A DNA stretch of 38,573 bases from Diphasiastrum complanatum (taxonomy: Eukaryota > Streptophyta > Lycopodiopsida > Lycopodiales > Lycopodiaceae). The notes beneath the pieces were generated by a model. The model was not told where the DNA came from, made no database searches, and was given only the letters and a program-made list of their open reading frames with translations. Below, one piece after another: positions 9,601-19,671 of this stretch (position 1 is its first letter; the number at the start of each line of letters is the position of its first letter). The stretch spans positions 1 to 38,573 of the forward strand of contig MU835504.1 of the NCBI GenBank assembly GCA_029204225.1, written 5' to 3'. The position numbers and the translations under genes are program-made.

Positions 9601-10250
9601 TTTGCAAGCATGTACAGTACTATAAAAATAGGCTATAAAAATCTCGACAAAGGTTTTTAGGGATCTGAACCTATCAGACAAACGTTTTCCAGAGCTAGCA
9701 AAGGATGAACCTTCGCCCAGGAGGGTTTTTCGCCCAGGTACTGTCATAAATATATTTTTTTCACAATTTGAACCTATGGACAACCTAATTTTGACATTTT
9801 AAGATCATCTAGCAGGTCGGCGAAGGTTCATAATGAGGTTATGATGCTCGACGAAGGTTCCCAAAATGGCATATCACTGAACATTCGCCTGACTTAAAAA
9901 TTGAATTTTCTCTTGTCAAAAACGAAAGCCCACCTCAATTTAGATAAATCAAGGGTGGATGTACAGTCTAAGAGCTCAGCAAAGGATTCTGATACTGTAT
10001 TGGCCAAATCTGCCTAAAACAGTGGTTTTCTAAGTCATTTTCCATAAAAATACTATGCTTCCTTTTCCTTATGCTGATGACTTCTTGACTTTTGCTCATC
10101 AGTCTTTTCTTATTTTTTTTGGTTTTTTTTTTGTTTTTCACTGTCTTTTTCCAAAAATAAGTCAGCAAATTAATTACTGAAAACAAAAAATTGAAAACAA
10201 ATAAAATGAAAAAATATATTGAGATCAGGCTTGCTGAACTGGCGGAGGCT
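9600..10250 (-). repeat. putative 3' LTR/untranslated flank of gypsy A
   Basis: This lies directly after the integrase C-terminus of gypsy A. It opens with an A/purine-rich stretch (about 10100-10150, minus) suitable as a polypurine region. It has no coding sequence and carries four exact GAAnnTTC palindromes (9707, 9822, 9853, 9879). The 13-mer AACCTTCGTCGAG occurs here and in the other gypsy A flank (near 16740), and both flanks share TTGTCCATAG. I could not align the two flanks over their length, so LTR status is likely but unproven. Confidence 0.4.
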
Positions 10251-10266
10251 GCCAAAACTTGCGTAA

Positions 10267-10793
10267 TCAGCTGCCATTTACCGGAGTATCAAATCGTTTG
10301 CCATCCAAGTGCTCAAGAATTACTGTGCCATAGTTCAAGATTTCCTTCACTTTATACGGGCCTTCCCCAGTAAACTTCAACTTACCCTTGATCAGCTTGG
10401 TTTTGTACATCAATGCAAGATCTCCTGCTTCAAGATCTTTCTTGTGCAATCGCCGATCGTGCCATGCCTTGCGGCAGGCTTTCTCTGCTGCTAAGACATG
10501 GACTGCCATCAATCGGATTTCACATAATTTGTGCAATGCTTTATGATGAAGTTGTAGAGACTGATCATCATTTAATCATTCCGTTGCTGCTATGCGTAAA
10601 GATGAGATTAAAAATTCAATTGGCATAACAGCATCTTGACCATACACCAGTTGAAAAGGTGTTTGATTTGTACTATTTTTGTAAGCGGTTCTGAATGCCC
10701 ATAATGCTGCATACAGTTTACGTTCCCAATCAGACCGACTCGCCTCAACTGTCTTTGTAATAATGGTACAGAGAATCTTATTGGAAGATACAA
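10267..10793 (-). pseudogene. gypsy A integrase C-terminal domain
   Basis: Two frames carry the post-catalytic end of gypsy integrase: a degraded middle (10608-10793) and 10267-10536 with KKDLEAGDLALMYKTKL, FTGEGPYKVKEILNYG and DGKRFDTPVNGS. The last blocks match the usual integrase C-terminal GPY/F module and the VNGxxLK ending. A stop near 10266 or a following short tail ends Pol. The Glu of the D,D,35E triad falls in the frameshifted gap near 10800. Confidence 0.75.
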
Positions 10794-10814
10794 AAAAATC
10801 CTCCAGTAAATACT

Positions 10815-11906
10815 TTATTGTTTGATTAACAAAGTGTGTACCTGATCACTGGCAATTTCGATCGGAGATCCAAATCTGATTATAATATTTTCATATAGAA
10901 ACTTGGCCGTAGATTTCGCATCAGCCACTTTGACAGCTTTGACTTCAACCCACTTGGTCATATAATCAGTTGCCACGATAATGTATCGGGCCTGAGATCC
11001 TTGCGCAACGGGATGAATAGGACCAACATAATCCAGTCTCCATTTTTCAAACGGTGCTTGCGATAAAACCGGATGTAAGGGTTCATAATTCTGTCGAGTA
11101 GGCCGTCGTGCTCGCTGGCAGACATCACATGTCTGAATAAAATTTTCTGTGTTCTTATGAAGCATAGGCCACCAACAACCAAATTGCAAAAGTTTGCGAA
11201 CAATAATATCTGTAGAGAAGTGTCCTCCACCCATGCCATCATGTGAAAACATGATTAGATCTGGTACTTTATGCTGTAAAACACATCTTCGTAAAATATT
11301 ATCTGATCCACGACGATACAATTGTCCTGCAATTAATTGATAAGGTTGAGTCTTATGAATCAATTGTCTTGTCTGTAGTTTTGTCAAAGAGTCATTCGAG
11401 TGTCCTAGCATCAGGTACTCAACAATATCTGCTGCCCACTCAGGTACTGCTTCAACATAGAACAAAATAGCATCTGGCAGTTCATCATCCACTTCAGTAT
11501 TAACTAGTGCAGATTCAATTCGTGAAACGTGATCGGCTAGATAATGTTGCTTCTCCTTTATGACCACAATTTGAAAGTCAAATTCAGTCAATAATAATAA
11601 CCATCTTGCAATACGTCCAGTATTACACGTCTTATTTACCAAGTAAAGTAACGGTTGATGATCCGTATAAAATGCAAAGTGCGTTTCCATGAGGTAGTGA
11701 TGAAATTTTCGAACAGAAAAAATCATGGCTAGCGCTTCACGTTTTGTTGTTGAATAATTCTTCTCTAGATCTGTAAGCTGTTTGCTTGCAAATCGTATAG
11801 GATAATCCTTCTTATAGTCACATGGCTGCGTCAAAACTGATCCAATGGTGTATTTTGAGACATCCGTATGAACAAGAAACTCTAATGTCCAATCTGGAGA
11901 ACGCAA
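10815..11906 (-). pseudogene. gypsy A RNase H and integrase core
   Basis: 363 open codons. Residues 1-130 are gypsy RNase H (LVHTDVSKYTIGSVLTQP, STTKREALAMIFSVRKF, FYTDHQPLLYLV). Residues about 215-270 are the integrase zinc domain (FSHDGMGGGHFSTDIIV, then CDVCQRARRP). The core follows with first Asp in WRLDYVGPIHP and second Asp in PIEIASDQ. The reading frame then fails before the catalytic Glu. RNase H would remove template RNA and integrase would insert the cDNA. This is the longest open piece of the element and the clearest family evidence. Confidence 0.9.
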
Positions 11907-13076
11907 TATTGGTGCTGAAGATAATGTTTTTTTTTAACTTTGCAAAGGCTTCTAACGCCTCTACTATCCAAATAGGAACAATAGTTAATTTGTATATAGG
12001 TCGTGCTAAATCCACAAAGAAGATAATAAAAATTCGATAGTAGTTCTCATGACCAATAAACACATAAACTCCTCGAATTGTTGCTGGTGGTGGCAATTCC
12101 ACAATAACTTTGATCTTAGAATAATCGGTGGCAATACCATGTCTTGATATCACATGTCCAAGCACCACTTCGTGAGAAACCCATATCTGGCATTTTTTTG
12201 GATTTAGAGAAATCTGATATTTGCGATTTCTTTCAAAGACTTTCTCCAATCGATCCAGGTGGTATGTATCTGTACTATGAACTCCCAAGTCGTCCAAGTA
12301 AATTTCAAGAAATTTCTATAGATAATCTTTAAAGGCAAATTGCATTACTCTTTGGAATGAACTCGGTGTATTATAGAGTCCAAACGGCATCACTTTGTAA
12401 GCATAGGTGCCCCATTCTGTTGCAAAAGCAGTTTTGTGACGATCGGTAGGTGCAATCTTAACCTGGTTGTAACCACTAAATCCATCAAACTATACGCTTC
12501 CGCTCTAGCAAGGCGATCCAAAATGCTTTCAGTAAAAGGTAACGGAAAGTGATCCTTCCGTGTCACTTTATTCAATGCTTTGAGATTCACACAAATTTGC
12601 AATTTCCCATTTTTCTTAGGAACAATGACAATTGGTGAAATCCATTCGGTATGCTCGATCTCATAAATGAAATCGGCGTCAAGCAGTCTTTGAAGTTCTT
12701 TCTTTATCAGATCTGCCACATTAGGATTACAGTGATAGAACTTTGTAACCTTTGGTACTGCATCAGGTACTAAAGGTATGGTATGTTCAATGACTGATGT
12801 CGGAATACCCTTCAAATCTTGATAAGTCCACGCAAAACAAGTTTGATACTTAATAAGTAGCAAACAGAGTGCTTGATACTGTTCAAGAGTAAGTTGTGAT
12901 CCCACTTGTACAATCTTTTCCAGTTCTCTTGGTTCTGCAAGATTCATTGGCTGCGTCCTAGCTGGGCCATCGTAAATCTCTTTAGATTCCAGCATGTGTT
13001 CTTTAGGTTCACGATGTGCTTTAGGTAACATGATAACCACATCATCCAGTGTATAACGTTTAAAATGCTCTGGCAT
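11818..13076 (-). pseudogene. gypsy A reverse transcriptase
   Basis: 13076-12390 opens with MPEHFKRYTLDDVVIMLPKA and contains CFAWTYQDLKGIP, WISPIVIVPKKNGKLQICVN and KDHFPLPFTESILDRLARAE, the standard gypsy RT fingers. Near 12490 a one- or two-base indel shifts the frame. In the next frame FDGFSGYNQVKIAPTDRHKT and AYKVMPFGL follow. The active site at about 12300 reads EIYLDDLGVHS, so the catalytic Asp pair is intact. A stop interrupts the codon stretch just before it. 12297-11818 gives the thumb (ISLNPKKCQIWVSHEVVLGH). RT would copy the element RNA; this copy cannot be translated through. Confidence 0.88.
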
Positions 13077-13157
13077 ATAATGCTGGACTACATTTGCTTG
13101 TTTTTTTTCGAAAGGACTTGTCTTGGATCTTCGTTTAGTCTTCTTAGTAGGAATTGA

Positions 13158-13664
13158 TCATGGAGGTGATGACTTTCGGGATGATAAATCTTTCTTTACA
13201 GGTGAAGACTTCCTAGACGATGATGTCTTGTTGGATATCTGACTTGAAGAATCATTCTTGACTTTTCCTTTGCCTTTATCCAATAGAGGTGGCACTTCCT
13301 TTAAATCGATCTTTTGAGAGGGATTTTCCCATTTCAGGACCGTATTATAATGTTGCTTTGCTTGTTTATTCATCATCGAACCTGTCATCCTATCTCCCTT
13401 CAATATAATTGCTTTGGACGATTCGATTGTTGGTTCATCAGGAACATTACGCACTCCAAATCTGGTCGGATCCATATGATATAGAATCTGTTCATCCGTA
13501 AGTTCTGCATTGCCATCATAAGTTAAGACATGGCTCATTGGTATGAGATCATCCTCAATTGTATCTGGTATAGGTTCCGTTGATATCCAGGCTACATTCT
13601 GCACATTTAGTGGAAACGTGATTGGCGTATCCAAAGTTCGATCTAACAAGGAAATCTCGCTCAT
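13158..13664 (-). pseudogene. gypsy A protease-RT linker
   Basis: An open 168-codon stretch between protease and RT. It begins MSEISLLDRTLDTPITFPLN and ends Lys/Ser-rich. The block DDLIPMSHVLTYDG aligns with DDLVPWQHAFTYNKE in gypsy C (26800-26850), so it is a conserved part of this family's Pol. It has no known domain. The Lys/Ser tail resembles a flexible linker. Confidence 0.6.
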
Positions 13665-13784
13665 CTCTGATTGAATATATCATTGACACATATATTCTGC
13701 TGTACAATCAATTGTTGCAAGAGCTTCGTTCCAATTGACAGTATCCGTTTGAGATTCGTAGTGAACTCCCAATTTTATCTCTGG

Positions 13785-14225
13785 TCAATCACAAGTGTGA
13801 TTTGTTGTTGATGAACCGTCATCCACTTTTTGAACCACTGGCTTGATAGTCCAAGTCGTAGGATCAATTTTAACTACACGTTTACGATTTTCAAAAGTGA
13901 TTTTGCCGGTACCCCAGTTATGAATTACTTGCGCAACTCGTAACCATGGACGTCCTAAGAGAACTCGGTAGACATTTGGTACTTTTGGTAAGTCCATTAC
14001 GACGAAAGTAATGACGGACTGTACTCTTGCAATCCTGACAGGTATATCTTCCACCATTCCTCGTGGACGAACCGTCGTTTGATCAGCTAGCTTAATAGCA
14101 AAAGTAGCAGGCTTAATCTTTGTAAGGCCCCATTTTGTACATAGCTTTGTAGAAATCAGGTTAACTCCTGAACCGCTATCTATCACGGCTGCTTCTTTAG
14201 AAAATTGTCTATATTCTATCGGCAA
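13785..14225 (-). pseudogene. gypsy A aspartic protease
   Basis: 146 codons with the catalytic loop EAAVIDSGSGVNLIS (intact DSG), then FAIKLADQTTVRPRG and YRVLLGRPWLRVAQ, the second conserved hydrophobic-Gly block of retroviral-type proteases. It would cleave the Gag-Pol polyprotein. The equivalent loop in gypsy C (26170-26230) has lost the DSG. Flanking frames are interrupted, so this is not independently expressed. Confidence 0.85.
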
Positions 14226-14345
14226 AGTGATATTCTTTTGTTCACTTTACCAAGCGGCTCCAACATGGAGTACATTGTTAGATTCTTCAAATCCAGCACA
14301 AAAACGTAGCTCTTGATGGTCTTCCGATTCTTCTTGAGCTAACTT

Positions 14346-15058
14346 TTACGCTAAGACTTGGCCCAACTTTAGGAACTCTCCTAATGAAATATTGATCTTG
14401 CTAGACAAAATATTCATGAGTAATTCTGTATGCGGTGCTTCCGGTTTAGTCATCTTGAAAAGTTCTTCATGATGATGTAGTTGATCATTCTTATCCGTAC
14501 GTAAATTTCTTGGAGGCTGCAATGGTGAAGACCAAACTTCAGCTGTTACTTTAGCAGTTTCAAGTTCCTCTTCTTCTTGTAGATGTTTAATCCACTGTCT
14601 CATATCCTGATATCTTCATTTTTCTGCATTAAGATTTGGATAGACTTTTGATGTTGTGGGTGTATCGTTCAATGGTATAGAATCAGTAGATACTGAATCC
14701 ACTACTGGTTCTTTTTGCTTTTGTGCTCTGGTGACGACCATCAAGGGTGCACTTGGTTTATTATGAGCTATCGATCCTTGCTTGATTGTTATCAAATTTA
14801 TAGGTGCTGTAGCTGGTGGTGGCTTTGGCCTTGCTGGACAATCTTTATAGCAATGCCCATATCCACAGTCACGACAGAATGGTACAAATTTTCCTTTATT
14901 TGGGCATTCTGCAACTCTGTGATTTTCTCCACATGCAAAGCATCCAAGTGGTGCTCTGGCCCAATTTTTCGAGGCTTGTTGTTGAGCGGCAGCATAAATG
15001 GCATACTATTATGAAGATCTACCTTCCTGATCATTACCATAGCTCCATTGCTCAACAC
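14346..15058 (-). pseudogene. gypsy A Gag second zinc-knuckle pair and Gag-protease spacer
   Basis: In minus-strand frames, 14940-14830 encodes two knuckles in tandem: CFACGENHRVAEC and CRDCGYGHCYKDC, both C-x2-C-x3-H-x4-C rather than the usual C-x2-C-x4-H-x4-C. 14603-14346 continues with WIKHLQEEEELETAKVTAEV and a segment matching gypsy C at 25750-26000. The region joins Gag to protease. The stretch is broken by stops. Knuckles would bind the element RNA. Confidence 0.75.
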
Positions 15059-15106
15059 TTCCGTAAGGTTCTGGTTCCATCAAATTGGCAGGAGGAGCGG
15101 AGTGTT

Positions 15107-16180
15107 TTATGGGGCAGGCAAAGCTAGACGTTTCGGGTATCCAAGAGTAGATTGTCGTAGTCTTGCTGCTGGATTGCCTCCATACTGTGGATCTCGATAT
15201 CTCATCTGGGCATACCATTGCTGAATTATCCGAGGGTTGAAGTTGCAAAAGATAGTCTCATGGTCAGGTGAATTACACAGATGGCAAATATTGATTTCCA
15301 TTCGTTTTTTCAATTGAGGACACTCGTTCACTGTGTGATTTCTTGTACAAATAGAATACCAGACATTTTCCCTGGTAGGAAAAGTCTTTGCAAAATTCTC
15401 AAGTTTTTTGTTCGCTTCTCCGTGGAAATTTTCCAATGCTTTGATCTTCTCATCAAATTGCAACTGCAACTTTTCCATCTGTTTCTACTTGGTCTTCCCA
15501 AGTTTCTCGAACTCATTGAGCATCATTTCTGCAGTAGCATTGGCATTCGTTGATGCAATAGTGGTGGATGTCGTAGTAGTCTGCCCTGTTGTATAAGACA
15601 ACATACTGGCATTCGGCTCATCATCTGAATCTTCATCCTCCTCCCAAATTGCATCGTCCATCGCATTTTGCAAAAGTGCGTACTCATTATGGCATTTCAG
15701 TTCACATCTGATCCGTTTAGGTAGACCTGACAAAAATCACATAATCATGGCATTTTCATTAATCAGCTCAGGCTCACATTCAGATCTAAGACGTTTCACC
15801 CTTTCGATGTAATCTTGAACCATTTCCCGCTTTCCCATTTTAATTTTACTTAAAAGTAGGAAGGGGTCTTCCATAAACTTCCGCGGTTTGAACCGTGTGA
15901 TAAGGGCTCGTTTAACAACCTCCCAATCTGTACGCTCAGTTTCATCTTGGTTATAGTACCAATCTTGTGCTGAGTCTGTTAAGGCCATAGGAAACAGCTT
16001 AAGTTTATCTTGAGGATAAATCTCACCATAGACCTCACAGGATTCAGCATAGATCTGAAGAAATCTAACTAGATCTGTTAATCCATTATATTTGGATAGA
16101 TCCAATCGGGGTGCTCTTCTAACAATAATTGGATTGACCTCCTGTGGAGCACCTCCAGGAGCAGCTCCAGGGACAACCAT
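15107..16180 (-). pseudogene. gypsy A Gag (capsid region and first zinc-knuckle pair)
   Basis: ATG at 16180 gives MVVPGAAPGGAPQEVNPIIV, then the Retrotrans_gag domain (DLVRFLQIYAESCEVYGE, KLFPMALTDSAQDWYYN, RFKPRKFMEDPFLLLSKIKM, DYIERVKRLRSECEP) to about 15737. A frameshift leads into GLPKRIRCELKCHNEYALLQ and a Thr/Ala-rich linker (15733-15485). 15478-15107 then has a coiled stretch and two knuckle-like motifs: WYSICTRNHTVNEC (first Cys replaced by Tyr) and the canonical CHLCNSPDHETIFC. It forms the virus-like particle in live relatives. It is the 5'-most gene of element A. Confidence 0.85.
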
Positions 16181-16820
16181 CTTACAAACTTAGATCAAAT
16201 CGATAATGAGATTGGATATAGATTTTTTTAAAAAAAAACTATCTCAGATTAGATCTGCTAGCTCTATTCCACTTTTCAAAAATCTGATTCTATATGATGA
16301 AAAACTACCCAAAATTCGATCAAACAATACTTCTAAAAAATGATAAATATCTCAGAGTCCAATTCAGAATATATCAGATTTGATCCAAATTTTGACAGAG
16401 ACCTGATCTGGAAAATCAGAAACTAAAAATACGACTGGCGAAGGTTCTCTAGGCGAAGGTTGTCTCGGCAAAGGTCCAACAGTGCTATTTTGGGATAAAA
16501 ACACTCTGAATACTTTTCTGGCAATTTCTTGGGAAATAACCTTCGTCGACTTCTCAGAGGGATGATCTGACACAGATAAAACTATGGACAATCGGACGAA
16601 GGTTTCTGACACAAGAAAATACAATTTTTGTAATCTGGCGAGGGTAAAAATCAAGATTTTTTGTGATCTGATTAAGATGAATCTTCGCCAAACTCAAAAA
16701 TAGTATTTTTCTATAAATAGAATGTTCTGGAAACTCGACGAAGGTTCTGGCGAAAAATCAAGAGTAATACTGGTAATTTTGCAAAAAAAGTGACTTTTTT
16801 GGCAAAAATATGACACTTAC
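16181..16820 (-). repeat. putative 5' LTR/leader of gypsy A
   Basis: Non-coding, AT-rich, between gypsy A Gag and the broken end of gypsy B. It carries four exact GAAnnTTC palindromes (16440, 16679, 16720, 16740) and several one-mismatch versions. The probable outer edge is near 16815-16820, where gypsy B coding sequence ends and, on the minus strand, TGTAAG begins, as an LTR would. No clear tRNA primer site is seen next to Gag. Confidence 0.4.
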
Positions 16821-18630
16821 AATGTTTACTTCTGTAAAGTATCCACCTGCATCTTGTGAATGCATGGCTTGAATAACCTTCTGAATATCAATCGATTCAA
16901 GACATTTGCGAAGCCCTTCATTAGGTCCCATTTTATAAAGTACATTATTCCTTATTGTATCCAATACAACCTTGTGTTGGAAGACCGACTTTTGTTCAAG
17001 GTAAAAAAGAAGAGTATAATTTTCATTTTGAAGGTAATCTATTATGTCTGGATAAAATGAATCTTCAGCAAATAATAACATAATATTTTCGTCAGGAAAT
17101 TCATCACTTAAATTCTTAGTAACGGATCTTGAATTTAAGCAAGATAAATAGTCCGCGCTAGTGTGGTACTTCCCTTGGCGTACTTCCACTTGATAATCAA
17201 ATTCCTACAACAAGAGCACCCATCTAGCTATTCGGCCTAAAAGATTTGGTTTATTTACCAGATATTTTAGTGCATAATGGTTGACATGGAAGATAAAGGA
17301 ATAACCCAGCAAATAATGTCGAAACCTCTTTATACTGAAAAAATCATTCCAAGTCCTTCACTTTCTGTTGTCGAATAGTTCTAATTTGAGATGCTTTTTT
17401 GATGCCCTGCATAGTAGACAAGATAGTCTCGTTTTTCATCGTTTTTTATACTTAGGGTAACTCCAATTGCGAATGACAAAACATCCACATAAACATGAAA
17501 TGTCCTTACCCAATCAAGAGATCTCAAAATTGGGACGTCCAAGAGTTTTTGCTTCAGTCTCCCAAATGATTGTTGACAATCAACAGACCATTCATAATAA
17601 ATGCCTTTCTTTAACAAATGTGTTAGCACTGTAGCAATAGATGCATAGTCTTGAATAAACCTTCTATAATAACCAACGTGACCCAAAAATTCTTTGAGTT
17701 TTCGCAAATTTGAAGGCTCTTTCAAATTTTTCATAATTTCCACCTTATCGACTTCAATTCCTCTTTTCGATATTCTGTGTCCGAATAGTATTTCTTCTAG
17801 CATGTCAAAATAACACTTCCCAGTATGAAGACACAATGAAGTCTCTTTGCATCTCTGCAATGTCTTCCGCACCTTCGAAAGATGAGTGGCTTCTGAGCTA
17901 TAAACACAAAAGTCATTCATAAAGATCTCCAAGAATACGCGTAGATATTCTTGACAAATAACAATCATCATTCTCTGGAATGTGGCTAGCGCATTACATA
18001 GTCTAAACAGCATCTGCTGATAGACGTAGTACCCCAATCAGTTGTGAAAGTTGTTTTGGACTAGTCCTCTTTGCGAATAGATACTTGGTTGTAACCAGCG
18101 AATCCATCAAGGAAGCTGTATCTTTCATTTCCGGCAACTAGATCAAGAATCATATCAGTAAAAGGTAGAGGATGATGGTCTTTACGAGTCGCAGCATTAA
18201 GCTTTCGATAGTCTTGGCAAACCCAGATCTTCCCGGTCTTCATTTTCAGAATAACTACTATGGCAAAACCCATTCACTGCTGAGTACTGGATAAATAATT
18301 CCTGACTTCAAGTATTTGTCAAGCTCATCTTTCAACAACAATGAGTACTTAGGATTGAGCCTATATTGAAGTTGGCGTATTGGTACCGCTCCTTCTTTCA
18401 GGTCAATTCGGTGTTGACCAAATTTCTTGTTAATGCCTTTTAAATCTTCCATAGTCCAGGCAAAAACATCATGATATTCAGTGAGCAGGTCTGTATATTG
18501 TTGTTTCTCCTTGTCGGATAAAAGTCTGTATCTATCATCTTTTTTGGGTGTCCATGTTGACAAAAATTTCTGTTTTTACCATTCTGGTAGAGTCATATAG
18601 TATTGCATCACATAAGAGTCATATGTATTA
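16821..18630 (-). pseudogene. Ty3/gypsy element B, RT-RNase H fragment
   Basis: Minus strand, in pieces. 18630-18258 has TWTPKKDDRYRLLSDKEKQQ and YHDVFAWTMEDLKGINKKFG. 18273-18061 has WVCQDYRKLNAATRKDHHPL and YSFLDGFAGYNQVSI. 18037-17381 has the palm and thumb (NALATFQRMM, LKEFLGHVGYYRRFIQDYAS) and the start of RNase H. 17189-16830 has the RNase H/integrase junction (ADYLSCLNSRS, then QAMHSQDAGGYFTEV). The RT active site reads EIFMNDFCVYS, with the first catalytic Asp changed to Asn. The FxDDF style resembles Athila/Tat-type gypsy elements and differs from A and C. Integrase is missing because the element stops at the gypsy A flank. Confidence 0.8.
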
Positions 18631-19636
18631 AAAAAAAGTTCATCAAGGCTCGCTCACACTTGGATTATCCAACATAGTGCTCACTTTTCCATGCTTGCTC
18701 AAATGGGTACTTGCTCGCTTTTTCGTGCTTGCCAAAAATCTATATTTTGATGTTACATCTATCCAACATAATCTTATTATGATATTATTTTGTGGCACAC
18801 ATTAAGCTAGTCTGAATGGATGCATTATCTCTTATGATATGCAGTCATTAAATTTTGATTTTAAAAGAATGAAACACCATCTAAATGCGCCCAACTTACA
18901 GGAGCATAAATCAACATTACTTTCCTTAGAAACTGTTGGTAAATTAGGATTGACAACAATTTTTGTCTAGCTAACTTGTCTTTGAATAGATACGTAATAA
19001 TTTGCGCACTTCTCTATAGATCAATCATAATTGTCATTAGCAAACTGTGATAATGACATGTCAATAACAAGTAAAAACTCAATGAACTAGTCGAAACATT
19101 TAACGTAACCACTCAAAGCAATAAAGTAGCTACTCAAGCACAATAATTATATGTTTTTTGGCAAGACACGAGAAAGGAAATAAACGTATTTTGCAGCATG
19201 ACTAACAAGTCAAACTATGTAAGGGTGAAGGTTACTTAATGTCACCCTTACATAGTTATGAAAATGATAGCATAACTCTCCATCTTTGGATCTTTAATCA
19301 CTCTCACTAAAGTGGTGGCTCAAAATAAGCTCCTCCCAAAAAAGGTAAGCTATAGTAGCTTTCATAGGAGTGGAAGACAACAAAGTCTACAACATACATT
19401 GACTATTAACTAAAAGGCTTAATCTGCTATTGTAGATCAAAGTTTGGCTTCAAATAGGTGGCAAGATAGTGCTGCAATTGCAATTTATTTGTGTGGATTT
19501 AAGAAGAAGTTGCTACAACATTTCAATAAAGATAATGTCAAGGCATAACTTAAGTTTTAAGTGTTCAGTGTCAGAGTCACTGCTTGTTTGCTCAGAAACT
19601 TCAAGTCTCATAACAACAACAACCACAACAACGTAT
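18631..19636. other. intergenic spacer
   Basis: AT-rich DNA between gypsy B and the Gnk2-type gene with no convincing coding sequence. The one structured item is the perfect hairpin at 19213-19257. Confidence 0.4.
19213..19257. repeat. perfect 16-bp inverted repeat, 13-base loop
   Basis: AACTATGTAAGGGTGA at 19213-19228 is the exact reverse complement of 19242-19257. The 13-base spacer holds GGTTACTTAAT. It could fold as a cruciform or RNA hairpin. It lies about 0.4 kb past the 3' end of the Gnk2-type gene. Confidence 0.7.
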
Positions 19637-19642
19637 TTTATT
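19637..19642 (-). terminator. probable polyadenylation signal of the Gnk2-type gene
   Basis: AATAAA on the minus strand, about 30 bases after the stop codon at 19672. This is a suitable near-upstream element for a short 3' UTR. Confidence 0.4.
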
Positions 19643-19671
19643 TTGAAGTAGAGGCAAGGACGAGAAGTTGC

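Larger units (their letters stand above)
10250..16180 (-). mobile_element. Ty3/gypsy retrotransposon A, nearly complete but degraded
   Basis: Minus-strand order is Gag (16180-15107), second zinc-knuckle region and spacer (15058-14346), protease (14225-13785), linker (13664-13158), RT (13076-11818), RNase H and integrase (11906-10267). RT before integrase is the Ty3/gypsy order. No chromodomain is seen after integrase. Frameshifts and stops separate the pieces, but key motifs survive: DSG in protease, YLDD in RT and integrase HHCC. The same family is present as gypsy C on the plus strand at 24106-31720. Its 5' side abuts, and may truncate, gypsy B. Confidence 0.85.
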
